From Cryptomeria japonica (Eukaryota; Streptophyta; Pinopsida; Cupressales; Cupressaceae), in contig NC_081414.1 in assembly GCF_030272615.1 (NCBI RefSeq), positions 809,823,069-809,887,068 on the forward strand: a stretch of 64,000 bases of DNA. The letters run 5' to 3'. This document shows positions 33,812 through 45,786 of this stretch, one piece after another. The position numbers and the translations under genes are program-made. The notes under the pieces are model-generated. The model was not told where the DNA came from. It searched no databases and was given only the letters and a program-made list of their open reading frames with translations. Each line of letters begins with the position of its first letter. The stretch's first letter is position 1.

Positions 33812-34707
33812 TGTTGGCCTATTTTAATTGTTGCCATTAATATCATGAATGCATTTTTTGATCTGGCATGTATGTATGTGATTCAGTCCTGAAGTTTTCT
33901 TCAAGTATGCAATGATTCTTTATCTACTTCATACAACTTTGTGGTTTGACATTTACTCTTATTGAAATATGTTTTGAGTTCGGTCCCATTCGGAGGCAAT
34001 GAGAGTGGATTATTTGAGATCATTTTAGATTAGATCCTATCGAAATATGCTAGAAGCATTCTCTTCAAGGCGTTTAATAATTAAAGTTGGAAGTTGACAC
34101 TGCATGGAGATATTTTGGTTACTATAGCATATGGATAGTTTAGTCTCACCCCTTCCAGTTGAGCCAACTTTTTAGTCAAACCAATGCGGATATATATTGC
34201 CATCAATGTTGCATGGTAGAAGCACGATTGTTGAAAAATGACTATTTGTGTAATGTGTACATGTTAAAATGTCTGTCGATGTAAATATTATTATGCAAAT
34301 TAAGTATAGTGCATGGATAAGATAATTTATGTACTTCAAAGGAACTGTAACCTATGCATATGTGAGATGCAACTATAATAGTTCAAATCTTGTATACTCC
34401 ATTATTTGATAGTAAGCGAAGTTTTGCATTCGAGCAGTGAGCCCTCTGAGCAGTGATCCCAAACCGGCAGTGAGCCACCCTTTATACTATGTAACTAGTT
34501 ACATATTGCATCATTCTTGAGAGAACACTCTATCCATAGTTTTCCCCATATTGGGTTTTCTACGTACAAATCCAGTGTTAAGTGTTTTGTGTTAATTTCA
34601 TTTGCTGCATTTAAATTATGTTGTGTAATTGGTTAGTTAGAAGTTTTATTAAGTTCAAGGGAATACCGATTCACCCTTGCCCCTCTTAGTACTCTAGATT
34701 TTCAATA
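33812..34707 (+). repeat. 3' LTR of element D
   Basis: It starts TGTTGGCC after the polypurine tract and ends TTCAATA. It has small insertions relative to the 5' copy, including the extra AGCAGTGAGCC-type segment near 34435-34490. Confidence 0.8.
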
Positions 34708-34949
34708 GTAGAATGGTCTAGATATCATGTAGAGCTATAAACCTAGATTTGAGGATGAAATATAGATAGGAACCTATGAGAGAAACCTTGGGTATAATTG
34801 TCAAGAGCAAGGGGAGCATGTCACCCTGTTCCTCTAAATAATGAGGGAAAAGAGAATGGATATTTTTTGGATTAAGATGATGCACATATTTCACTACCAT
34901 AAGGTCATAAAAAATTCTTGAACTATGGGGAGTCAGTTTTCCTAGTCCT

Positions 34950-35800
34950 CTTATTTGTGTGCTTTCGAAAGCTAAGTTTGATTGTGATTATCTTCTTTGT
35001 TGGATTCCTCACTCACAACTCTGGTGACAATTTCCTGCACATAGAAAAAAGGAAACAGGTTTGGTTGATGGGGGTTAGGCTTAAGTAAAACCCCAATTTA
35101 GGAATTAATCCTGAATTAAATTAATAATTGAAATGATTGAATTGAAATTCAATTATTTCCTTTTGAGGGAAAGGCTAGATCTAATATAAAAATGCTTGAA
35201 CTTGATATCTTGATGAAGTTTGGTTGAATCCTAAAGAAAAGGCTTAGGATGTAATGTAGAATGTCTTTATGGAAGGTTGATCATGGATTCTTAAACATGA
35301 ATGCTTGATCATGACTTGACCTTCTCCTTCAATACTTGATGAATACTTGAATGCTTTCTCATATAGACTTGAATTACTTTTGCTAAAGTGTAATTCAGAG
35401 ATCACTTATGATTTTATTTCTCATTTCTAGTTATTGAATGAGGAGGCTAGGATTTCTCTTATTCCTAACCATGCATTAAATTTTTGAATTTTTGGAGTAG
35501 GCCAACATGGAGCCAAGTTTCTTTCCTAGATCAAGTCACCATTGTGAGGTCTCATTTTTTGTCTTTATTGGGAGGAACAATATGGTTAGGACACCCTAGT
35601 CTTGAGCCAAGATCAGGGAGCCCAAGGCATCCTAGTCCTATCAATTAGGATTCAAAACTAGACGAATTGGATCATGAGTTGAAAATACAGATTTCAAGAG
35701 GGTAGGAGCAACATTAAAGCATGCAGTGAGAACCAAAGGCAAAAAAACAAAGGTGAGGGCTAGGTGAGGACAAAATCATATTGGGATACAATTTAAGATA
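34950..35800 (-). repeat. Diverged Ty3-type LTR-like remnant
   Basis: Several blocks in the same order recall LTR A (3910-5184): the GGGGTTAGG…AAACCCC block followed by GGAATTAA (35090-35110), an AATGCTTGA…ACTTGAATGC stretch (35300-35360), and the repeated CACCCTAGTC and CATCCTAGTC near 35600-35640 in the place of the GC hairpins. No ends, duplication or internal region can be defined. Confidence 0.35.
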
Positions 35801-36600
35801 CTAAAATAATCTATCTAATACCTCTATCAAAGATTAAAAACTTTCTAGTGTTATAGCAACACAATGCTCCAATGAAACATGAACATTAAGAGGAGTATCT
35901 GATGTCAACAACTAAAAATAAAGCAATTGTTGTTCAGTTACTAAAAATACCTAAAATTGTTTTACAACACAATTAATGAATAAAGGTTACCTCAGTGTAA
36001 GAGCATTAATGAACTTCACTATGAGATGTCGATGTCAAAGGTTCAAGTCCAAACTATCTAACATCCAAAGTGAGTTATGAGAAAACCATTCATATAATGC
36101 TGATTATTCAAGTATAATAATTGAATACATACTTTCCGACTCTATGGTGTCATGTAAAAGGAGGATGGGGGAATGTCACATTCTTAAAAACACTTTGACC
36201 CTTGAATTTCATCATAATCATTCTACTAGTCTATTTATTATAACATTTCAAAATAAAATTTAATAAAAATAATTAAATGAACTTGTAAAAATTTACTTGG
36301 CTATCAATAGCGAATGTCACATTTAGTAAAGATTATATCATGACCATATTCTCTATAGAAGATAGATACTATGTAGGTGCATGTTGACTACTATCAAGGT
36401 CATAAGTGCAAATATATCTAAATGATTGACAATAGTGAGCTATAACAAAAGGTCTACAAGATTCACCCCATCACTATGTACTAGAGGCATGACATATTGT
36501 ATGAGGATTTGAGTTAGAAAGCTAATGGAATATAAGGTATCCACCTTGCACTCTCCTTCATAATGGAAGGAACAATCACATGCTCCACAATAGGTCTATC
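35801..36600. other. Anonymous AT-rich sequence
   Basis: No ORF above chance and no repeat structure was seen. Confidence 0.45.
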
Positions 36601-36609
36601 AAAGGGTCT

Positions 36610-36860
36610 TTGTGCTAGGTTTGGTTCATGTTATGCCCCTACTCTATCCTGTGAGGAGCCTCCATCCCTACCCTAGAAATTTTGATATTCAAAATAGTCT
36701 AAGATCTCATTGAGGACAAACTCACAATAAAGTTTCCTCAAAAAGTATAAAGGAACATCATGATTATTGCATGGAGCTTGATTGAAAACCATCCACTACC
36801 TATCCCAAAATTTATTTCTTATCCCTTTATGGTGACACCAATGGATAGGTAACCTCATGC
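36610..36860 (-). pseudogene. Fragment of unknown gene family H
   Basis: The minus strand reads KFWDR, a stop, WMVFNQAPCNNHDVPLYF, then KLYCEFVLNEILDYFEYQNF. This aligns without gaps to gene H (61830-61670: NFWDCWWMVFDKPANNN…KLYAEFVLYKHVNYFDIQPF). It carries in-frame stops and no neighbouring exons were recognised, so it is a dead copy. The family has no function I can name. Confidence 0.65.
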
Positions 36861-36899
36861 ATCAAGTCTATAAAGGTTGATTGGTTCAAGGGTTCATGA

Positions 36900-39365
36900 A
36901 AAGCACACACAAGTTAACTTTATTAACTTTCTTTTTCTTTACTTTAACATATGATAACTTGTTTGCATAAAATTGTTTTTATTATTCTTTTTTATTGTAC
37001 CACATATTAATTTTTTGACTTCCTAAAACTAGATGTGCCATGATATATTACAACAAGTCAACAAGGCTTGTCTTGTGTGAGGTTGTTGAAACGAGATATT
37101 AAATCCTAGTGATCAACTCCTCAAGTTCATGTTTTTTATTATTTTCAATTTTCCCTAGAAATTTTTCTTTTATGCTTGGGGGATCTCTATGAAAAGAAGG
37201 ATAGGTTTGTTGTGCTTCTTATTCAAAATGGTCCTAACAAGGAGGTGATGGTGGATTTTCAATTCTTGAAAATTGAAAAAACCTAATTTAATCCAATTTA
37301 GTCAAAATTTGAAAGTAATTACAAATGCATACCTCTTCGACATCTTTGACATCGTGGAAGTATTTTGATGACGATCTAACACCTCCAAGAGAAAGTTTGT
37401 CTTCTTGTTTTTATGTGTGCACTTTGCAGAGCAAAAAAACCAATCGAACTCATGGGCTACAACAGTGAAATGACAAAAAGAGCATGAAAAAATTCTTTTA
37501 TTTATATTTTTTACATTTGGCACATACCTGTAGACAAATAATTTTTTTATCAAACATCCTAATATATTAATCATGATTCTTCTATGGATATTATTGTCTA
37601 TTTATTTAAACTCATTAATTATTTCTTCTATTAAATCATTTCATTGCATTAAATAATTAAAATTCCTTATGTCATAAATCTATTTTTATATCCTCTCCCT
37701 TATTCATCCTATTTATCATCTTATTTTCTTATCCATCATCCTCCCTCAATGAATGTAGCATAATATTTACCTCCAAACTACCTTCCTTTTATCCTACATT
37801 CCTCACATAATGGATTTTCTTCATGAGAATATCTATAAATGCACTCACTTTCTCACATTTGTCTCTCTCATTTTTTCGTAATATGGAGGTTGCAATGTTG
37901 TTTTGTCTACTTGCATTTTCAAATTTTTTTATTGCATTTTAGTGGATTCTCTCATTGATTCTCATTGCTTTCATTTGCATCCCATCTTTGAATCATCCAT
38001 CCATCATAGCCTCTTATGCATGTGTTTCTGAGGGCACCCCTATTGCAAACACACAATCTTGATTTGTTAGGATAAAAAATGGATGAAAATCCTTGTTATG
38101 GTGCGTGTGTGTATTTATTTTCTTTCTATTTAGTTTTGCATGTGTGTTCTTGTAGGTACTCTATTAAGGATGGTGGAACAAATTTGAATCTTAATCCAAT
38201 AATATCTCAACCTTTTCCAACTATCTAACAATGCCTAATAAGGTGTGAACCCTATTTCATTTATGCCAAATAGGGTGCACATCTTACTTGGCATGCATCA
38301 AAGAACTTGATGGGGTCCAAAAAGGGTTTTGGCAACTTTTTGGTGCCCCATCTTGGTGCAGTCACCCTTAACATCATATCTGTTGGCTATCACATAAACA
38401 AATTGTGCCTCATCAAACACATTAGTGACTATAACTTTCCTCGTGTAAAGATACCAACAATTTCTTAAGGGGAGTCTTGACATCCTCTTTCTATATCATA
38501 TCAAACAATGACCAACAAAGGTTAAGTACAATTGCATCCGTACTCCCCTCTAGAGAATCTATTAATATTTCATTCACCTTCATCTTCTTATCTCCTTTTG
38601 ATGTGTCAGCCATTTTTGTATATGAAGGGATTTTTTCTTTGTACTAAGGTTTCTTTGAAAAAAACAAATTAGTAGTATAGTTTAAATTATATACTAGCCA
38701 TAATTCTATAAGCAACATGAGGCAATTGGTATCAATTTCAATAAAAATGATCAAAGATCTTATTACTTTCACACTTACAAATGCTTCACAATTTTAAACC
38801 ATTTATTATGAGAAATGAACCATAAATTGATCTAATTCAAGTCAAATTGCCATTATTGTGAATGAATTTGGCTAATGACCCAAAAAGTATCCATTCTCAA
38901 CTTCAAATGTTGATTGTCGATGTGTTTAGATCATGAAAAAAATAAACGAACTCAATTAAAATATCATATTAAAAAGAAGCTTGACACACTTCAATGTGAC
39001 ATAGACCAATCAATTTTTTCCACTCAAGTTTGCACTTTTCCACCTAGGGTCTATGTATCTTAATAGTGCAACAATGTAACCCATGTTAGGACCCACGACA
39101 CTTTCCATGCACTCTTTTGCTAAACTTGAGCCTTTGCTTAATTTTGTGGGGCCCACCTTTCACATGTCACTTCAGTGCAACAATGCAAGGAATATTAACC
39201 AAAACCTTCTTGATGCCATGCTCTCACACTCGAATCATAGATGGGAACTTTTGCCTTGCCTGATCAATGAACTTGGGTCCTAATTTATGAATATCTATGG
39301 CTAGAGCATTAGTGTGGCTTTGAAAGATCTGTAGAAAAGTTTACCATAATGAGCTCTATTAATGT
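36900..39365. other. Anonymous AT-rich sequence
   Basis: No gene was recognised. A 90-codon minus frame (37574-37302) and a 61-codon minus frame (38483-38298) have no recognised features and are probably chance or remnants. The right part may already belong to the LTR of element F. Confidence 0.4.
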
Positions 39366-40359
39366 GTTGTGATTGATATCAACATACATTGGTTGTCATT
39401 AGTGACCAGTTCGTATAATTGATATTAAGTTCTATGTGGAGTTGTGCTAAGAGATTTTATTTTTATATCTTCTATATTATATATCTATTCATGCTGTTTG
39501 GATATGTTGTTTAGAAATGTTTAGAGATGTTATATTCTGAATTTGGTTCTCTAGATTGCTATGCTAAGGAAGTTGTATTTACCAAATTTCTTGACAATAT
39601 TTTCCATATGAAATGCATGCTCCACATTTCTTTGCACTATTATTTTTGGTGTTTGGTTTTTGGAGTTAAGTTGATAATGTCCTTAGCTTCATTCTATTCA
39701 GTTGGCATATATTCTTGGGCTTTAGAAGAATGGTTTCAAAGTTCGATAGTGTTTACTCTAGGTTTGGCTGACCTCAAGTGTTTACACTTCATATTATTGA
39801 TCCAATGATTATGGATCATTGTATAACATGTTCGATATTTATTTTGGTCCCATTTAAGATGTGTTATGGTCCAATTTACACTGTTTTGCATCATGAGAAT
39901 GTTTAGTGCAAACCTAATTTGAATTGTGTTCAATTAATATGCTTAGACAAGTTTGGGAGACTTTACATATGTGAGGATGATATAAATAGAGGTGTGTGTG
40001 AAAAGAAAAATGTGTGGATGGGTGTTGTGAAATAAAGTGAAATGTGATGAAGGTGTTTAAAAGAGGATCTATCTTCCTTATTGTTTGATGAATATTGTGT
40101 GAGTTGGTGAAAAGTGTTGAGTAGAGTGAACTTTCATGTGTTTGCTACTAGAAGCAGTGAGTTGAAGGTATCTACAGATCTTACGATTGTAGAAGTGCAT
40201 CAATGGTGGATTATTTCTCTTTTATTATACTCTATTTTGGTAGTGAGTCGTCCGACACTAAGCATCACTTTCTTTCAAGCGAGGATCCCTTTGACAATAA
40301 GCCTTTCTTGTAAAAATAACCTTAATCAATGTCACTCTAACAGGTGTTCATATATTGAG
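39366..40359 (+). repeat. 5' LTR of copia element F, left part (start uncertain)
   Basis: TATAAATA at 39981-39988 is followed by a transcribed-looking region and the target TTGAG (40355-40359), where element E inserted. The rest of the LTR continues at 45510. The start at TGTTGTGATTG is a guess by analogy with other LTR starts; TGTTAGG at 39083 is an alternative. Confidence 0.45.
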
Positions 40360-40851
40360 TGTTGGTGTAAATAATTATTCATCATGGATATTATTGCACT
40401 TACTTAAGTTTACTTAGGATAATGCATTTCATAGTAGTTTGGATATGAGACACTTGGGTGTTTGTGCCACATTGGGATAGTGTGTGTAGGAGAAATTCCA
40501 CCTTTTTTGGTGTTGATCTTGTTATTACACTATCATATCCACTTATTGTGGAGTGATAATTCCACCTTCGGTGGGTGGTCCACCTCATGTGGAATATTAT
40601 ATTATTTCTCCTACCTACCCACACCTATTTCCTACCTACCCTTGTTTCTTATTGAGCCACATGTCATGTTTGTGTGCTCACATATCCCTAGCCTTGCCTA
40701 TATAAGCAAGCTCATCTACATTGTATGTAACTATTGAATCCAATTGATTATTGATCATTTTCTATTGATGAGAATACAGTTTATTCTTGTCTCATATTAT
40801 GTCTCTATTTTGTACATTTCATTGAGCTCTTGATCTTGGCAAAATCCAACA
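40360..40851 (+). repeat. 5' LTR of element E
   Basis: 492 bp, TGTTGG…CCAACA, with a TATATAAG box at 40699-40706. Almost identical to the 3' copy. Confidence 0.95.
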
Positions 40852-40870
40852 TGGTATTAGAGCCATTGGG
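40852..40870 (+). promoter_or_regulatory. Primer binding site of element E, initiator tRNA-Met
   Basis: TGGTATTAGAGCCATTGGG directly abuts the LTR. It matches the TGGTATCAGAGCC primer complement with one change in the first 13 bases. Confidence 0.85.
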
Positions 40871-41219
40871 GCTTCATTGATTCATCTTGAAGAGGCATTA
40901 TTGTGATGTCAAGAGGCAGATCTGAGGAGTAGAATCTTTTGGAGGCGTCCTAGACCAGATCCGACCCCACCATTGCATCCAGAAGGCCGTTTCCATGAAT
41001 TTTGGTTATAAAGTCGGCCTATTTTGGTGAGAAATTTTTTTTCCCCAATTTTGCCATAATCGTACGGATTTTCGAAATTTTGTATATTTTTCAAAAAAAA
41101 AAAATTTAATTTTCTGAAATATTTTTTCAAAAATCAAAAAATCAAAAAAAAAATTGGAAAATCATCAAAAAAAAACAAGGAAAAATCAAAAAAAAAAAAA
41201 TCAAAGTTTTTGGGGGGTC

Positions 41220-41850
41220 CGCAGACCCCCCCCCCTGTGATGCCCGTATCTTGCAGGTCACAGGCGTACCTGCAGATTCCCGACTGACTGTACCCGACAT
41301 CATCCGTACCCTGCATCTCATCCCATCCTCCCACTGCTCGTCTGCCATCGCCAGCCGCACAGTACACCGCCGGCAGCCCGAGCCTTGTTCCGCCCGCACC
41401 ACGGCCTGCAGGTTCCTGCCAGCCAAAGACTTCCGGCACCCAAGTCCTCTGCTAGTTCACGACATCACCGCCGGTCCCTGCTCGTAGCCGACGCCACCTC
41501 CGGCGAGCCCTCCGCTGACATTCGTCCCTTCTGGCGGTCTCCTCCGATAGCCCGTCACCGGCATCGTCGACACTTGCCACGTCGCAGTCCAGTCAACGAG
41601 ATCGGAGGACCCACGCCCGCAACGTGGCAGGTGGCCACTGGCCCGCAGGTACAAACCCTAACATAGTCACCTCCGTATGGCCACCACGTAGATGTCATGT
41701 GTCACACCCAGTCGGATTTCCATACAGTACCACGCAGACATCCGTACACTCAGTCATCCGCCACGTTACCTGTCCGTACAGTACGAACGCCCAGTCAGCA
41801 AGGCCGAAGTTTTTGCAACAGTCATACGGCCATCAAATTTAACCTAGTGA
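41220..41850. other. GC-rich island in element E leader
   Basis: About 630 bp rich in G, C and CpG starts after long A-tracts and a GGGGGGTCC…GACCCCCCC inverted repeat at 41213-41235. Overlapping frames of 65-100 codons exist on both strands but lack shared features, so none is called. The composition differs sharply from the rest of the element and may be a captured host segment. Confidence 0.5.
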
Positions 41851-42515
41851 CTTGCTAAAGTCAGCGCCACATCAGCAGGGTTTGAAAATCTTGTAGGCCC
41901 CTCTCATTTGCATTTTTGATTTTGCAGTTCAACTTCAAATGGCCATAACTTACTCATTTTTGCTCCTTTTTGGGTGCAATTTTTTTTGAAATGGGATAGA
42001 ATTTCATGCTCTCCGCAATGGTGAAGAAATTTTTTGATTTTGATGCACTAATTTTTCAGAAAATGCATTTTTTGGTGATTGTACCTGAGTAATCCCAGTT
42101 TTTGCAACTTCAGAGGCTTCGTTTGGGGTCATATGACCTCCTTTTCAAGTGCCATTTTTTTTGAAAGTGCGTATTTTTTCATCAAATTTCACATGATGCT
42201 ATCAGATTGATGTTATTGTAAGTAGAAATTGTACTTTCAGATCTTGGCCATTTTTGGCTCTCTTGGTACTTATATATTTGCTTGAATCTTAGTTAGATTC
42301 ATTGCAATATTGATTGAAGTCTCTTGTATCTTATTTGAGAAGTTGTAAAATTTGCATCATAAGTCCACTTTGCCTTGTTTTGCAAGTGGCTCATTGTAAT
42401 CGCACTATGTATAAAGTGCCAAAATCATCACTTTAGGGGGGGTACATTGATTGAGTGAATTTGGGGGGGTGTCTCTTGTGCTTTTGTGCTCTTGTGTTCC
42501 TTCCTTTTTGCTGCT

Positions 42516-44525
42516 ATGGGTTCTTCTAAGTTTCCTCTCTTAACTCCACATAATTATGCTACTTGGAAAATTGATGCATGGAGTAAACTTATGGAAAAAG
42601 GACTCACTCATTACATTGATGGAACTATTGTTGCTCCAGCTGATCGTAAGACTGATCTAGTTGGTCACTTAGATTGGCTCACTAAAAATATCATGGCAAT
42701 TGGTACCTTAAGAAAGTATGTATCAAAGGATCTCATTTTTCATATTGAGAAGTGTACTCTAATCAAGGATGCTTGGCAAAAGTTTCAAGACTTGTATGGT
42801 CAAGTTGATGAGATTAGGGGATATCAAATTGATAGTGATCTCACCATGTTAGATCCCAAGAACTTTGATACTATACAAGATTATGTCACTAAGGCAAATG
42901 AGTTGAGGGAACAACTCAAAGATTGTGGCATTGATAAGAAGGATACTCAATTGATATTCAACTTGATAGGCAAGCTTCCACAAGAATATGCAACATTTGT
43001 TTCTAGTTTCCAAACCCATAGGATGACAATGGGTTCAAGCTACACAATGCCTACATTTGATGCTTTCAATGAAATGTTGATGATGGAACAAACTAAGTTG
43101 ATAAGCATGGGCATTCTTAAGGCTTCTAAGTCTCAAGCATTAGTGGCAAATCAAGGGAACAAAGGAAATCAAGGAAAGGACAACTCAAACAAGAAGAAAT
43201 GGCAATCAAAGCCTAAGGAAAAAGCACCATCTTCTCCACAACAAGGAGATTCATCCTCTTCCAAGAGAGATAATTCACCAAAGAGGGAAAGACCTACTTG
43301 TGCTTATTGTAAAAAGATTGGTCATGAGGAGCATCATTACCATTCTAAGAAGATTGATGAGCTCACACATATCATCAAAAAGCATAACATTGATTTGCCT
43401 AAAGTCTACAAGAAGGATGATTCATCAACTTCCACTTCCTCACATTCAAAAGGAAAAGGGCAAGCATTCATGGCTTCTACAAGTGGAAAGACTCACTCTT
43501 TTGGAACAAGAAAAGGAAAAGCTCTATGTGCTACTATCAATCATGATTCAGAGAGATGGCTTCTAGATTCAGGGGCTTCTCATCATATGGCATCTTCGCA
43601 GTCTATGTTCTCTACATTTGAGCCTTGCACCATGCCACAGATTTTGATGGGCAATCATACATACATGGATGTGATTGGGAAAGGATCTATTGACATTGGG
43701 GATAACTCCTTCAATGATGTGTTGTGTGTACCCCACTTGACAAACAATCTCCTTTCTATCTATCAAATCACACATGGCACAACTAAGAGAGTTGTGGAGT
43801 TCACACCTGACTCAGTTTTCATTAGAGACATGGAGACTAGAGCTATCATTGCAACTGGGGTGGTTGATCATGCATCTCGGTTATACTCCTTTTCAGATTT
43901 TGTTGATGATGATTTCACATTTGATGATTCTACATATGATGATCACACTTATTGTGATGGTTCAGATTTTGAGGAGAACATTGGACACTTGAACATGGGG
44001 ATTCTCACATGTGACCCCGTTCTTGAGTCTTGTATTTCATCTCCTCATATTGATATCACATCACCTATTGCACCTGATGATGTGGATAGTGTGATAGTTT
44101 TGCCTTCATGTGATTCAGTGCAGCAGGATATTCATTGTCTTCTAGCTTCAAATTCATGGGATGATTGCTTGAGAGATATTACAGGTTTGTTTGTGGAATC
44201 CTACATTGCAGATTTGGGAGACATCATTGATGACATTCATCTTCTCTTTGATGAAGGTGATCCTTCTTCGATTGTTGCGAGGGCACACTTTGACCCTCTT
44301 GTTCATTCTCTACATGATCATTCTTTCAAGGTTGACATGATTATGGATACTTATGTACAGCAGTTGGAGGAGGTCTCTTTATGTTTTGAGGAGACATGTG
44401 AGTCTTTGGGACTTGTTCTACATCCATCTCCACTAGATCTTGGAGTGCCTTTTTCAGCAGTGTGGCAAAATTTACCACCTTTGGAAGGGGTATCTTTTAG
44501 CATCGACATGGGGACACTTGAGTAG
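42516..44525 (+). CDS. Element E Gag-protease with acidic C-terminal extension
   Basis: One intact ORF. I prefer the ATG at 42516 (MGSSKFPLLT), which fits copia Gag N-termini; an upstream in-frame ATG at 42486 would add ten hydrophobic residues. Numbering from 42486: copia-type gag domain about 15-230 (NYATWK, FQDLYG, LPQEYATFV); Lys/Ser-rich linker; knuckle-like CAYCKKIGHEEHHY at 272-285 with the last Cys replaced by Tyr; retropepsin WLLDSGASHHM around 358-368 with intact DSG. After LYSFSDF, where integrase should begin, comes a very acidic Asp/Tyr/Phe-rich segment (about 472-498) and some 180 residues of Asp/Ser-rich sequence of no known family, ending GTLE. The lack of stops and near-identical LTRs suggest recent activity in trans. 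Confidence 0.88.
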   Translation: MGSSKFPLLTPHNYATWKIDAWSKLMEKGLTHYIDGTIVAPADRKTDLVGHLDWLTKNIMAIGTLRKYVSKDLIFHIEKCTLIKDAWQKFQDLYGQVDEIRGYQIDSDLTMLDPKNFDTIQDYVTKANELREQLKDCGIDKKDTQLIFNLIGKLPQEYATFVSSFQTHRMTMGSSYTMPTFDAFNEMLMMEQTKLISMGILKASKSQALVANQGNKGNQGKDNSNKKKWQSKPKEKAPSSPQQGDSSSSKRDNSPKRERPTCAYCKKIGHEEHHYHSKKIDELTHIIKKHNIDLPKVYKKDDSSTSTSSHSKGKGQAFMASTSGKTHSFGTRKGKALCATINHDSERWLLDSGASHHMASSQSMFSTFEPCTMPQILMGNHTYMDVIGKGSIDIGDNSFNDVLCVPHLTNNLLSIYQITHGTTKRVVEFTPDSVFIRDMETRAIIATGVVDHASRLYSFSDFVDDDFTFDDSTYDDHTYCDGSDFEENIGHLNMGILTCDPVLESCISSPHIDITSPIAPDDVDSVIVLPSCDSVQQDIHCLLASNSWDDCLRDITGLFVESYIADLGDIIDDIHLLFDEGDPSSIVARAHFDPLVHSLHDHSFKVDMIMDTYVQQLEEVSLCFEETCESLGLVLHPSPLDLGVPFSAVWQNLPPLEGVSFSIDMGTLE

Positions 44526-45005
44526 TTTTTAGAGATTCCTTTCATCATGAGTTTTCTTCATACATCTTCCCTTCATGATTGGGGAGACTTCATGGATACA
44601 CCTTTGGTTTTGTTTCTTCCTAAGGGGAGGAATGTTGTTCGACGTTCATGGAGCAGTTTCTTCATACATCGAGCTTCTTCCATTGGTGCAGATTCTCCAT
44701 TGAGGGGGGGTCACAGTTTGACTTCTCTTCTTCTCTCATATGGGGGGGACTTTTTCCTCACATGGGGTTTTGTTCCTCACATTATTCTATGAGAGTTCTC
44801 TTGTATAGCTTTCATCTCTCTTTTTGGGGGAGGGTTTTTTCCATTGGGTTTTTCTCTCTTTCCCCACTTTGTGAGAGATTTCATTGCATTGGTTTGCATG
44901 CATTTGCATTTGTACATGGGTACCTAGCATGGCCTAGTAGCCGGGACCCATCTTGCATTGCTTAGTTGCATTGTAGACTTAAGTGCATTCCCCTAAGTTG
45001 CACTT
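44526..45005 (+). other. Element E 3' region with several G-runs
   Basis: Non-coding stretch between the stop and the polypurine tract. G-runs at about 44704, 44744 and 44825, often after TGA or AT, resemble polypurine tracts. An 81-codon frame at 44547 has no recognised features. Confidence 0.5.
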
Positions 45006-45014
45006 AAGGGGGGG
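45006..45014 (+). other. Polypurine tract of element E
   Basis: AAGGGGGGG lies immediately before the 3' LTR. Confidence 0.75.
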
Positions 45015-45504
45015 TGTTGGTGTAAATAATTATTCATCATGGATATTATTACACTTACTTAAGTTTACTTAGGATAATGCATTTCATAGTAGTTTGGATA
45101 TGAGACACTTGGGTGTTTGTGCCACATTGGGATAGTGTGTAGGAGAAACTCCACCTTTTTTGGTGTTGATCTTGTTATTACACTATCATATCCACTTATT
45201 GTGGAGTGATAATTCCACCTTCGGTGGGTGATCCACCTCATGTGGAATATTATATTATTTCTCCTACCTACCCACACCTATTTCCTACCTACCCTTGTTT
45301 CTTATTGAGCCACATGTCATGTTTGTGTGCTCACATATCCCTAGCCTTGCCTATATAAGCAAGCTCATCTACATTGTATGTAACTATTGAATCTAGTTGA
45401 TTATTGATCATTTTCTATTGATGAGAATATAGTTTATTCTTGTCTCATATTATGTCTCTATTTTGTACATTTCATTGAGCTCTTGATCTTGGCAAAATCC
45501 AACA
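45015..45504 (+). repeat. 3' LTR of element E
   Basis: 490 bp, TGTTGG…CCAACA, followed by the TTGAG duplication. Confidence 0.95.
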
Positions 45505-45509
45505 TTGAG

Positions 45510-45729
45510 AATAACAATTTCTGTGGTTTTTCCCCTAACAGGGTTTTCCACATAAAATTTGTTGTTTCATTGTGTTTTGTGTTCTTTATTTTCATGCTCA
45601 TATCTTTCTAAGCATTAAGTGTTAAAAATTTAATTTATTGTAGATCTAATTTAAGGGAATAGACAAGATTTATTTATACAATTGATTCACCCCCCATTTT
45701 AGTTGTATTGTGTGTTAGAAACTTCAACA
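45510..45729 (+). repeat. 5' LTR of copia element F, right part
   Basis: It holds the GTGGTTTTTCCCCTAACAGG segment, then GATTCACCCCCC and the terminus CTTCAACA, all standard for LTR 3' ends in this window. The primer site follows. Confidence 0.75.
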
Positions 45730-45731
45730 AT

Positions 45732-45749
45732 TTGTATCAGAGCTTTGGT
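45732..45749 (+). promoter_or_regulatory. Primer binding site of element F, initiator tRNA-Met
   Basis: TTGTATCAGAGCTTTGGT: the first G of TGG is changed, but TATCAGAGC is exact. Confidence 0.7.
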
Positions 45750-45786
45750 TCCTTGGAGAAGAGATTAACCAGTTGAGGAGATCTTG

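Larger units (their letters stand above)
28259..34712 (+). mobile_element. LTR retrotransposon D, decayed relative of element C
   Basis: Element 28264-34707 has LTRs of 863 and 896 bp and an imperfect target duplication ATAGA/GTAGA. Its layout is the same as element C: initiator-Met primer site, coiled-coil and four-knuckle ORF1, long ORF2 without enzymes, and two AAAGGGGGAG tracts. It is much more decayed. The exact LTR ends are slightly uncertain because both copies end CAATA instead of a clear CA. Confidence 0.8.
40355..45509 (+). mobile_element. LTR retrotransposon E, young non-autonomous copia with intact Gag-Pro ORF
   Basis: Element 40360-45504 (5145 bp) is flanked by the perfect duplication TTGAG at 40355-40359 and 45505-45509. 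LTRs are 492 and 490 bp and differ by eye at about six bases plus a 2-bp indel. It has an initiator-Met primer site, a long leader with a GC-rich island, one uninterrupted ORF, a 0.5-kb 3' region and a polypurine tract. No integrase, reverse transcriptase or RNase H is present. It lies within the 5' LTR of element F. A solo LTR of this family sits in gene G. Confidence 0.95.

Noticed and set aside
37302-37574. 90-codon minus frame with several Cys
   Set aside because: No recognisable zinc motif spacing, start context or related copy in the window.
41134-41666. Overlapping frames of 65-101 codons on both strands of the GC-rich island
   Set aside because: GC-rich DNA has few stops; frames lack recognised features and do not agree with each other.
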